Shown piece after piece: positions 56,604-64,000 of a DNA stretch of 64,000 nt; within the stretch, counting starts at the first letter, position 1, and each line of letters starts with the position of its first letter. The stretch lies in NCBI RefSeq assembly GCF_002607855.1, contig NZ_AWQQ01000027.1:34251-98250 (forward strand), written 5' to 3'. Under the pieces are notes generated by a model, which was not told the DNA's origin, ran no database searches, and saw only the letters and a program-made list of their open reading frames with translations. Position numbers and translations under genes: made by a program. Source of the stretch: Desulforamulus profundi. Lineage in GTDB: Bacteria > Bacillota_B > Desulfotomaculia > Desulfotomaculales > Desulfotomaculaceae.

Positions 56604-57470
56604 CTAAAACACCTTCAAAGGAAGCAAAATGTCTGCCATTGTGCAGGCAAACATCACGACACTCAGGGTTCCGTTTAAATTAAAGAAGGCAAGTCCGGTT
56701 TTTGAAAGGTCTTCGGGTGTAACCAGAATATGCTGGTAGACCAGCAGGCCGGTGGCAATGGCAACACCAATAAAATAAAACAAACCTAAATGTAGCATAA
56801 CGCCTACCCCCAGGAAACAGAGGGGGGCTAAAACATGCACAAGGGTTGAAATTTTCAGGGCATTCTTAATGCCAAACCGGGCCGGAATGGAAAAAATGCC
56901 CTCCCGCCGGTCAAAGTTGAAGTCATCACAGGCGTAAATGATGTCAAAACCCGCTACCCAGAGCAAGACACCCACCCCCAGCAGGACCGGGGCCGGGTGA
57001 AAGCTGCCGGTGATGGCCACCCAGGCTCCCAGGGGAGCCAACCCCAGGGCGATGCCGCACCAAAAATGACAGGTCCAGGTAAATCGCTTGGTAAATGAAT
57101 AAAAACTAAGGGCAAAGACCGCCACCGGGAACAGTTTAAAAGCCAGGGGGCTCAGATTATAGGCAGACACGGCCAGCAGGCCGAAGGATACAAACACGTA
57201 AACCCATACCTCGGTCACTCCCAGCAGGCCCCTAGGCAGCGCTCTGGCCGCCGTGCGAGGGTTTTTGGCATCAATATGCCGGTCCACCAGCCGGTTAAAG
57301 GACATGGCCGCCGTCCGCGCGCCCACCATGGCCAGGGTGATCCAGAGGAAATCATGCAGCGAGGGAATCTGCTGTTCGGTCAGCAGCGCCCCGATGTAGG
57401 CAAAGGGTAAAGCAAAAATGGTATGTTCAAACTTAATCATTTCGAGAAAGACCCTAAATTTAGAAGCCAT
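56604..57470 (-). CDS. mqnP: UbiA family prenyltransferase (MqnP/MenA-like)
   Basis: 288 residues, multi-spanning. The two aspartate motifs are NRLVDRHIDAKNPRTAAR and YACDDFNFDRREG. It attaches the polyprenyl chain to the naphthoate ring in the membrane. ATG at 57470 overlaps the ubiD stop by 11 bases; AGGAAGTGG lies upstream. Confidence 0.87.
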   Translation of the reverse strand: MASKFRVFLEMIKFEHTIFALPFAYIGALLTEQQIPSLHDFLWITLAMVGARTAAMSFNRLVDRHIDAKNPRTAARALPRGLLGVTEVWVYVFVSFGLLAVSAYNLSPLAFKLFPVAVFALSFYSFTKRFTWTCHFWCGIALGLAPLGAWVAITGSFHPAPVLLGVGVLLWVAGFDIIYACDDFNFDRREGIFSIPARFGIKNALKISTLVHVLAPLCFLGVGVMLHLGLFYFIGVAIATGLLVYQHILVTPEDLSKTGLAFFNLNGTLSVVMFACTMADILLPLKVF

Positions 57471-58905
57471 AGCTTTTCCACTTCCTGTCCACCAGGGACT
57501 TGATGTCTTCACTCATCACGATGTCACCGGGCCACTCCCGGGTATGTCCTTCGGCGGGCCATTTCCTGGTTGCATCAATGCCCATCTTGGCGCCGTAGTA
57601 GGGCATGGGAGAGGAATGGTCCAGGGCATCCAGGGGTCCGTCCACAATCATGACATCCCGCCGGGCGTCAATGTTGTTGAAAACCCGCCAGGCCACTTCA
57701 GAGGGATTCTGGACATCCACATGGTCATCCACTACGATGATCAGCTTGGCAAACATCATCTGACCCATCCCCCACAGGGCATTCATAACTTTTTTGGCAT
57801 GACCGGGATAACGCTTTTTTATCGAAACAATGACACAGTTGTGGAAAACGCCCTCCGGCGGCATGTTCATGTCCACCACTTCGGGCAGCTGCAGCCGCAG
57901 CAGGGGCAAAAAGGTTCTCTCGATGGCCTTGCCGATAAAGTTATCTTCAATGGGTGGTTTGCCTACGATGGTGGCCGGGTAAATGGGGTCCCTGCGATGA
58001 GTAATGCAGGTTAAGTGAAAGACCGGGTAGTAGTCCGCCAGGGAATAATAGCCGGTGTGGTCGCCAAAGGGACCCTCCCAGCGGGTTTCCTCATGGTCCA
58101 CATAGCCCTCCAGAATAATTTCAGCCCGGGCCGGCACTTCGATGTCAACGGTTTCACATTTGACCATTTCCACCGGTTCCTTGCGGATAAAGCCGGCCAG
58201 CAGCATTTCATCAATGCCCGGCGGCATCGGCGCAATGGCAGAGAAAATACAGGCCGGGTCGGTCCCCAGGGCCACAGCCACTTCCAGGCGCTGCTTTTTT
58301 TGCTTTTGTTTGCGGTGGTTTTCGGCGCCATCTTTATGCTTGTGCCAGTGCATGCCGGTGGTTACTTCATCATAAACCTGCATGCGGTACATGCCGACAT
58401 TTCTCCGGCCGGTGTCCGGGTCTTTGGTAAACACCAGGGGCAATGTAATAAAGGGGCCACCGTCCAGGGGCCAGCACTTGAGAACCGGCAGCGAAGCCAG
58501 AGAAGGCTTGTCCCTGACAACCACTTCCTTGCAAGGGCCAGTACGGACGGTTTTCGGTATAAAGGAAGAAAGCTGTGCCAGCTTGGGCAAAGCTTTCAGC
58601 TTGTCCATGAAGCTGGTGGGAAGTTCGGGCGGCTGCAGAAATTCCATCATTTCCCTGCCGATGTCGTCCAGTTCTTTCACCTGCAGGGCCGTTTTCATAT
58701 GTTCCAGGGACCCCATCAGGTTGGTGACCACCGGCATCGGGTAGCCCTTCACATTTTCAAACAGCAGTGCAGGGCCGCCCATTTTGCAAATCCGGTCCGT
58801 AATTTCAGTAATTTCCAGGTCCACACTGACCTCAGTTTTAATTCTCTTCAATAAGCCTTTGTTTTCAAGGGTTTTCAAGTAATCTCTTAAGTCCTGATAC
58901 GCCAC
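57460..58905 (-). CDS. mqnL: UbiD family decarboxylase (MqnL-like)
   Basis: 481 residues. UbiD features include GNVKGYPMPVVTNLMGS-type sequence (ENVKGYPMPVVTNLMG), ARAEIILEGYVDHEETRWEGPFGDHTGYYS, and PPIEDNFIGKAIERTF. It needs prenylated FMN made by a UbiX/MqnM protein, which is not in the window. It likely decarboxylates the prenylated dihydroxynaphthoate. Confidence 0.88.
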   Translation of the reverse strand: MAYQDLRDYLKTLENKGLLKRIKTEVSVDLEITEITDRICKMGGPALLFENVKGYPMPVVTNLMGSLEHMKTALQVKELDDIGREMMEFLQPPELPTSFMDKLKALPKLAQLSSFIPKTVRTGPCKEVVVRDKPSLASLPVLKCWPLDGGPFITLPLVFTKDPDTGRRNVGMYRMQVYDEVTTGMHWHKHKDGAENHRKQKQKKQRLEVAVALGTDPACIFSAIAPMPPGIDEMLLAGFIRKEPVEMVKCETVDIEVPARAEIILEGYVDHEETRWEGPFGDHTGYYSLADYYPVFHLTCITHRRDPIYPATIVGKPPIEDNFIGKAIERTFLPLLRLQLPEVVDMNMPPEGVFHNCVIVSIKKRYPGHAKKVMNALWGMGQMMFAKLIIVVDDHVDVQNPSEVAWRVFNNIDARRDVMIVDGPLDALDHSSPMPYYGAKMGIDATRKWPAEGHTREWPGDIVMSEDIKSLVDRKWKSYGF

Positions 58906-58994
58906 GTTCTATGCACCATCCCTAGACTGAATATTTATAGAGGGACTTTTTTGGACCTTAAATGAAAAATTTCTCACTTCCCACATCTCTCTTC

Positions 58995-59711
58995 TCACTT
59001 GATGCCAACGTGAACGGCCACAATGCCGCCGGTGAGCTCGTGATAGACGGCGTCTTTGAGCCCCACTTTGGTGAAGATGTCTTTGATTGCGGACTGGTGA
59101 GGGAAAATTTTCAGCGAATTGGGCAGCCACTGGTACGGGCCGTCCTTCCCCACGCCCAATTTCCCCAGCAGGGGTACCAGTTGTTCAAAGTACAGGTAGT
59201 AAAGCTGCTTAAAGACCGGAGCTCTGGGTTTGGCCAGTTCCAGGGAAACCACCCTTCCCCCCGGCTTTACCACCCGCCTCATTTCTGCGATACAGCCTTC
59301 TACATCAGGAACGTTTCTCAAAGCAAAACCGATGGTGGCACAATCAAAGGTATTATCCGCAAAGGGCAAGGCCATGGCGTTGCCCTGGATTAGCTCAATG
59401 TTATTTTTATAAGGTGTTTTTTCAATGTTGCGAACAGCCTGGGCCAACATGTTCTCGCAAAAATCCAGCCCGGTCACCCGGCCGGAGGTCCCTGCGGCCT
59501 TGGCCAGCTCAATGGACAACATGCCCGTGCCGCAGGCTACATCCAGGGCGGTCCCTCCTGGCTGCAAACCGGTTTGCGATACGGCAAAACGTCTCCAGTA
59601 TTTGTCCCTGTTAAAGCTCAGGGTGGTATTCATCAGATCGTAGCGGTGTGCGATGGTGGAAAACACCCCGTGCACAAACTCTTCTTTGCTTTTCCCGTTG
59701 TACTGCTGCAA
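58995..59711 (-). CDS. menG: Demethylmenaquinone methyltransferase
   Basis: 238 residues of the UbiE/MenG family. FSTIAHRYDLMNTTLSF and the SAM motif LDVACGTGMLSIELA are clear, followed by FALRNVPD and KPGGRVVSLELAKP. It performs the last step to menaquinone. It lies between ubiD and the hepS-like gene in the same direction. Confidence 0.93.
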   Translation of the reverse strand: MQQYNGKSKEEFVHGVFSTIAHRYDLMNTTLSFNRDKYWRRFAVSQTGLQPGGTALDVACGTGMLSIELAKAAGTSGRVTGLDFCENMLAQAVRNIEKTPYKNNIELIQGNAMALPFADNTFDCATIGFALRNVPDVEGCIAEMRRVVKPGGRVVSLELAKPRAPVFKQLYYLYFEQLVPLLGKLGVGKDGPYQWLPNSLKIFPHQSAIKDIFTKVGLKDAVYHELTGGIVAVHVGIK

Positions 59712-59730
59712 GACGGTAGTTCTCCCTTCT

Positions 59731-60504
59731 TTACACGACCTTACGAACGTCCTCTTCCGTTAAACGCAAAGCATGCACAAGATAATTCAACATGGCTTTT
59801 TCCGGACGGTTGGGCAACTTGTCCAGAGCCATTAAGGCTTGATCGAAGTATTTCATACTCTGAACGTTTAAACGGTTCCTTTGCAGGAGACCGTACACCA
59901 TACCCAGATTTACCCCAAACTCGTAAAGGGATTCCCGGTCTTCTTCCGGAGCCCCGGCCAGGTCCCCCGCCAAACGGGCGGCGCCGGCCATTAATTCCGC
60001 TGTTTCCAATCGTACTATGTCATTAACCAGTTGGTTATTGTCTTCTAACTTGTGCAGGCTTTTTTTGTGCAGGATGCCGCCCTCATGCATAAAGCCAATG
60101 ATTTCGGCCAGGGGGCGCAGGAAGCGCAAAAGTTCAGCATCACAGAGGGTGGTAAAAAATTTGCCGTAAAGGTAATCCCCCACCAGGACAGGAAATTGGG
60201 TGCCGTCCCGGGGGTCCCCCAGGCGAGACTGGACGGAGGTTTCCGGTATCTGCTTATGAATATGGGAAGCCATAAAAATAAACTGCACAATGGCACCAAG
60301 GGAAATCACCTTAGGAGACCTGCAGTTGTATAATCCGGCCGCAATCAAAACCACCGCTGGGCGAATAAAATTTTCCATCGGGGAAAATTCCACATGCGCA
60401 TACTCATCTACATGCCCGGCTTTAATAGATAACTGACTTTTAATCGTATTATGAATAATCTGAATATCTTCTCTGATGCTTGCAAAAACGTCGCCTGACA
60501 TCAA
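59731..60504 (-). CDS. hepS: Non-catalytic polyprenyl synthase-like subunit (HepS-like)
   Basis: 257 residues with the all-helical prenyl synthase fold, but neither aspartate-rich motif. Where HepT has HDDVVDD this protein has HKQIPET, and where HepT has ITDDILD it has LLQRNRLN. FPVLVGDYLYGKFF aligns with the catalytic protein's GDYLFAKS. It probably forms the regulatory or length-determining partner of the catalytic subunit at 28661-29623. It leads the menaquinone operon. Confidence 0.7.
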   Translation of the reverse strand: MMSGDVFASIREDIQIIHNTIKSQLSIKAGHVDEYAHVEFSPMENFIRPAVVLIAAGLYNCRSPKVISLGAIVQFIFMASHIHKQIPETSVQSRLGDPRDGTQFPVLVGDYLYGKFFTTLCDAELLRFLRPLAEIIGFMHEGGILHKKSLHKLEDNNQLVNDIVRLETAELMAGAARLAGDLAGAPEEDRESLYEFGVNLGMVYGLLQRNRLNVQSMKYFDQALMALDKLPNRPEKAMLNYLVHALRLTEEDVRKVV

Positions 60505-60592
60505 AAAGCCCCCTTTTTGGCGGTTAACTTATTATTATTTCGTTAAGCTTAACAAATTTCCTCCCTTCAGGGCCTGAAAAAAGGCACAAAAA

Positions 60593-60640
60593 AACTAACG
60601 AGCCTCGCTCCATCTTTCCGATGAGCCAGGCTCGTCAGTT
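60593..60640 (-). terminator. Terminator of speD
   Basis: AACTAACGAGCCT/AGGCTCGTCAGTT 13-bp stem with one mismatch, followed by TTTTTTTG on the minus strand. Confidence 0.85.
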
Positions 60641-60672
60641 CCTACTACTCTTGGTACTAATAAATATCCCTC

Positions 60673-61056
60673 CTATGAGTTTACGGCCACCATACGCGGC
60701 GCCATTCCAGGCAGGATTCCTCTCTTAGTCTCCTGAGCAGCCATATCCTTAGCACCAAATTCTCTGGTTAAGAAGTTGCATGCATCCCAGGGATTCACTG
60801 TATCCCCGCAGGTGAATACATCGACCGCAGCATAGCCTAATTCAGGCCATGTATGAATGGCAAGGTGGCTTTCACTGATGACTACAACGCCACTAACACC
60901 CTGTGGGCTAAACTTGTGGAATACGACTTAGCGGACCTCAGCCCCCGTTTCCAGTGCTGCGTTAACCATAATTTCCTCAACCTTCTTCACATCATTGAGG
61001 ACTTCAAAATCACAGCCATAGATTTCAGCCAAGACATGGCGGCCCAAAGGTTTCAT
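60673..61056 (-). pseudogene. speD: S-adenosylmethionine decarboxylase with in-frame TAA
   Basis: 127 codons, intact in frame and length except codon 43, which is TAA (60928-60930) where GAA would fit (GAEVR-stop-VVFHKF). The rest matches bacterial SpeD, including the self-cleavage site [12 protein letters not shown] with the pyruvoyl-forming Ser63 and the Cys-containing VFTCGD. It would make decarboxylated SAM for spermidine. GGAGGAGG lies upstream. A single substitution, unlike the deletions elsewhere, explains the stop; it may be real or an error. Confidence 0.8.
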
Positions 61057-61089
61057 TATAGTTATCCTCCTCCTTTAATTAATAAAATG

Positions 61090-61139
61090 TTGGAACTAAC
61101 AAGCCCATTTACCATTTTTTCCGGGCTGGCTAATTCCAA
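61090..61139 (-). promoter_or_regulatory. Hairpin in the speD leader
   Basis: TTGGAACTAACAAGCCC and GGGCTGGCTAATTCCAA form a 17-base imperfect stem 34 bases before the speD start. ACATTTTATTAATT follows. It could be an attenuator or an RNA-stability element. The stretch 61140-61386 shows no gene. Confidence 0.4.
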
Positions 61140-61386
61140 CCAAAATCAATTTTAGCATAAACTTTTTCCTTGTCAATAAAATTTTACGCAAATTTTGCCT
61201 CTAATTGGCGAATATATTTATTTGCAACTTTATTCACGTGATTTATGAATTTAACTAAATATTCTGCCACAATTTAAGGGTTTTTCTCACTCCTGCACCC
61301 CTATATTCAATTATTATAGTATCCCAGGGTCATGCCTGTTCATCAAAAATTACTTAAGGAAGTTCTTTAACCGAAAGCAGGTTTTA

Positions 61387-63676
61387 CTAAATGGTATGCT
61401 TGTTGTCCGGCCTTTGTTCCGATAACACCAGGTAAACCAGCGGCGGGGCGCCAAAAATCATGGTGGTGGCCGCAGCCACAACACCGGAATCGTTAAAGGC
61501 GAAAGCAACCAGGGCGCCGGTAACCACCCCGATAAAACCTTTAAACAGGTAAGGGTATTTTAACCGGATATTTTCCATTACACCCCTGGGCCGGTAAAAC
61601 AATAGGGCCAGGACCGCCAGGCTGGCCAGCAGTATCCTGCTCCAGACGGTATAGCGCAGCAGTTTCATATTCATGGCCCATTTCCGCTGGATGATCTCCA
61701 ATGCCTGGCCGGGTCCTGCATTTAAGACGAGGGACGCAGTGTTCCCATGTGTGAACGCAAATCCGGCGGCCTGGAAAGATCAAAGGCGATAAAACCAAGG
61801 ACCGCCACCACCACCAGCAAGGCTACCAGCATGACGGTGCGGAACCGGAAACGAACGCCCATCAGCAAAAGAAATGTCACCAGCAGGGCAGAGGCGGCCG
61901 CGATGGTGCCCCCCACATTGGTCCCGATGTTGGGCGCTGCCATGGCATACACGGTAAAAAGGAACAGCAAACCGCTGGCTGCAATAAGTGGCCGGCGCCA
62001 TTTGGCCCAGTATTGAATGGAGCGGTGGTGCCAATGATGATGGAACCAATTAAGACCCCCATGTACTCATTGCCGATGCCATAGAACCTGGCCCCCACAA
62101 TGGGGTCATACCCCAACAGGGACTGTTTCTGTAAATAAGACGCATTTAGGAGGTCGGTTAAAATGGTTCCCGCACTGGCGATGCAGATAAAGATAAAGGG
62201 ATCTAATCCCAGCTTTCTGTTAACTAGGATCGCCGCACCCGCAACCACCAGAGTGGTGATAACGAGCATGACGGCCATCACTGCCACCGAATGCCGGGGT
62301 AACAGCGGCATTAAGAGTTCGGCCAGGGGAACCGCCATAACCACCAGCAGGAAAGGTTTGATAAGCTCCGCCATATGCCGCCTGAAGAAGATGCCGTACA
62401 TGGCCGTAAACAACACAATCAGCTGCAGCAAAACATAGGCTGACTGCAGCGGAGGTCTGGCCTGGTAGGTTGTAACCAGCTGCTTGTTTAAAGTGCTCAG
62501 ATAATTTAAGCCGGTTTCCTGTAACTTTAAACCGGACACCAGGAGTGGGCGTCCCGACATGCTAACCACCGGCTCCAACCCCAGGTATCTGAGAACGGTG
62601 GGAGCGATATCGGTGTTCATGACAATGCCGTCCCTCTTTGTGGTGCCGGAGGTTAACAGGGAGCCCGGTTGAAAACCCGGCCCCACGGCAATGATGGGAG
62701 TTAAACTGTTATTTTCCTTGACCGCCTCAGTTGTAGGGGTGGGGGTAACCACCAGCAAAACTTCCCTGGAAAAATCCATTTCATCTGCTAAATCACCCAC
62801 AAACCTGTCGATCCCACTAAGGACATCGGCCCTTTGCCTGGCATAGGTGAAATCGGTGCCTTTGTCCTTTTCTTCATAGATTCTGGTGGCATCTCCTGTT
62901 TCAATAACAATAAAAGATGCGCCGTTATGCCGGTATTCGTTAAACTTTTTTAATACCCTGGCAAAATTGGTGCGATAGGAACCAAGAACGGCCTGGTCCT
63001 GCAGCAGGACTGTTTCATCTACACATCCCATAGCCGTCAAACCCTGTTTATCCATGGTGATGGTGGTGGCCAACCTTCTGTGAATCCCGGCGGTGTCGGC
63101 GTTGCCGATGACTGCGGTTTTCCTTCCCGCTTCCTGCAGGGCCTGGCCCAGGGCGCCGGGTATCGCAGGGTAAGGCAGGGCTTCATTGGTACGGGTCAAC
63201 TTGCCAATGGCCAACTGAAGGACGGACCCCTCCGGGGCCTGCCAGCCGGTCCGGCGATGGTATTCCTTAGCGGCCGAAGTGCCCGTAACTTGTTCATAAG
63301 CATTAAAACCATTGAAGGCTTCCCCGGCACCAATCAGGTGGGCTCCGCCGCCAATGGTGGGATAGGTATGTTCCGAATAAATGCCGGCGCCGGTATTATT
63401 GTTCAGCAGCCCCGTGGAACCCCGGTTGGCTAAAGCTTTTATGTTGGCTAATTGGGTGCCTTCGTAATCCTGAACGTTTATTTTGTCAATCAGGACCAAT
63501 ACAACCCTTTCCGCCCGGACGGCATCCTCCGTCCCGGCTGCCTGGGCCGGGGGTCCAATGGTTAGCAGAAAAATGCATAGTAAACTGGCAATCACTTTAC
63601 GCCAGAGAGAGTAACCCAATCTGATCCCTCCATGTCTGTGCCGGTAGATCTCTCTTGTCTTAGTTTTGATCCTCAT
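61387..63676 (-). CDS. Large membrane protein with alkaline-phosphatase-like extracytoplasmic domain (frameshifted twice)
   Basis: About 763 residues after restoring two bases (near 61990 and 61720). Order: signal peptide (VIASLLCIFLLTIGPPAQA), a domain of about 380 residues with alkaline phosphatase/sulfatase-like features (VVLVLIDKINVQDY, HTYPTIGGGAHLIGAGEAFN, LTPIIAVGPGFQPGSLL, NTDIAPTVLRYLGL), then about ten membrane segments. The C-terminal part (GNEYMGVLIGS, NIGTNVGGTIAA) resembles polysaccharide-type membrane proteins. Function is not known; cell-envelope work is plausible. Confidence 0.65.
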
Positions 63677-63872
63677 TGCTCTGAATAATCTTTTTTTCCG
63701 TTAATAACAGGAGTTATGCACTTGATGGGAATAAATGGAAATTCATAACCCCAAAAAGTTTTTTTTAAAAAGACTCTGATAACTGGCAAAAAGACTTGAC
63801 ATTTCTGGAAGTCCCCCATAATCGCTTTGGATGGTACTTTCTACCATCACTCTGGTGATATGGGTGATACGA

Positions 63873-64000
63873 ATGAAGGAACTATGTAAACCGACTTTCG
63901 AGAAAAAGGATCATGGTCAAGGTGCCGGAATACCGGTCCTTAAGTCAATCTGGGATTTGTTTGACCTGTCTCTGCTGTTTTCCCAGTCCGGAATACGCAA
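63873..64000 (+). mobile_element. Start of a transposase-like ORF, cut by the window edge
   Basis: An open frame from ATG at 63873 runs off the end: MKELCKPTFEKKDHGQGAG.., then LKSIWDLFDLSLLFSQSGIR. The style is that of IS4-group transposase N-termini seen in Desulfotomaculum-like genomes, from memory only. The ribosome site is weak. Terminal repeats cannot be confirmed; 63677-63872 holds no other gene. Confidence 0.4.

Noticed and set aside
58015..58854. Long plus-strand open frame opposite the UbiD gene
   Set aside because: It is a shadow of the ubiD reading frame, has no family features and no ribosome site. The same holds for long plus-strand frames opposite lldP (48542-49060) and selB (44396-44983).
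1..64000. CRISPR array, rRNA operon, prophage or integrase/att site
   Set aside because: No regularly spaced repeats, no rRNA sequence and no phage structural or integrase genes were seen.

Overview
The window looks like chromosome from an anaerobic, spore-forming, sulfate-reducer-like Firmicute of the Desulfotomaculum/Desulforamulus type. This is inferred from gene content, not a species call: siroheme-dependent heme synthesis (ahbABCD), [FeFe]-hydrogenase maturases (hydEFG), futalosine-route menaquinone genes (mqnACE), selenocysteine machinery (selA, selB, tRNA-Sec), a lactate permease, rubrerythrin and a YjcZ-like sporulation peptide. Most genes lie on the minus strand. At least 23 genic frameshifts are present, and every one is explained by a single missing base, often in a short homopolymer. 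Core genes (hemA, hemC, hemL, hydE, hydG, selB, metF, mqnA) are hit, so consensus error is more likely than decay. I annotate these as single genes.

Layout. 0.3-4.2 kb: a SIR2-like gene, then an osmotic/c-di-AMP locus (a c-di-AMP riboswitch in front of a glutamate 2,3-aminomutase, next to a BusR-like GntR-RCK_C regulator). 4.2-11.1 kb: M29-like peptidase, Dpp/Opp peptide ABC transporter and XRE-cupin regulator. 11.3-17.0 kb: hydG-hydE-hydF-aspA-TM1266-type operon behind an unidentified attenuator-like leader. 17.2-18.3 kb: cheW, a YbjQ protein and a small membrane protein. 18.4-29.6 kb: an eleven-gene run from hepT through the whole precorrin-2/siroheme/heme route to hemL. 29.8-33.3 kb: sparse region with tRNA-Sec, yjcZ-like gene, small ORFs, a YkgJ-type protein and tRNA-Gly. 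33.3-34.8 kb: UspA protein and an SLH/PrcB_C-type exported protein.

34.9-41.0 kb: a BmpA-type nucleoside ABC transporter plus xpt. Upstream lies a tandem guanine-PRPP riboswitch with its own promoter and terminator; a cold-shock gene sits on the opposite strand between the riboswitch and the operon. 41.2-46.7 kb: zinc-ribbon and phosphatase genes, small hypotheticals, selB-selA. 46.8-50.5 kb: two tandem FadR-type regulators, lactate permease, a previously unlisted 34-residue membrane peptide ORF, and TGGT-N3-ACCA operators. 50.9-53.5 kb: nitrilase, metF, rubrerythrin. 53.5-60.5 kb: menaquinone operon (hepS-like, menG, ubiD, ubiA/mqnP, mqnE, mqnA, mqnC). 60.6-63.7 kb: speD with an in-frame TAA, and a large membrane alkaline-phosphatase-like protein. 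The right edge enters a transposase-like ORF.

Together the genes describe respiratory lactate-using metabolism: lactate import, heme and menaquinone for electron transport, hydrogenase assembly and one-carbon metabolism. RNA control is unusually prominent: a c-di-AMP riboswitch, a tandem guanine/PRPP riboswitch and an unassigned leader on the hydrogenase maturation operon.
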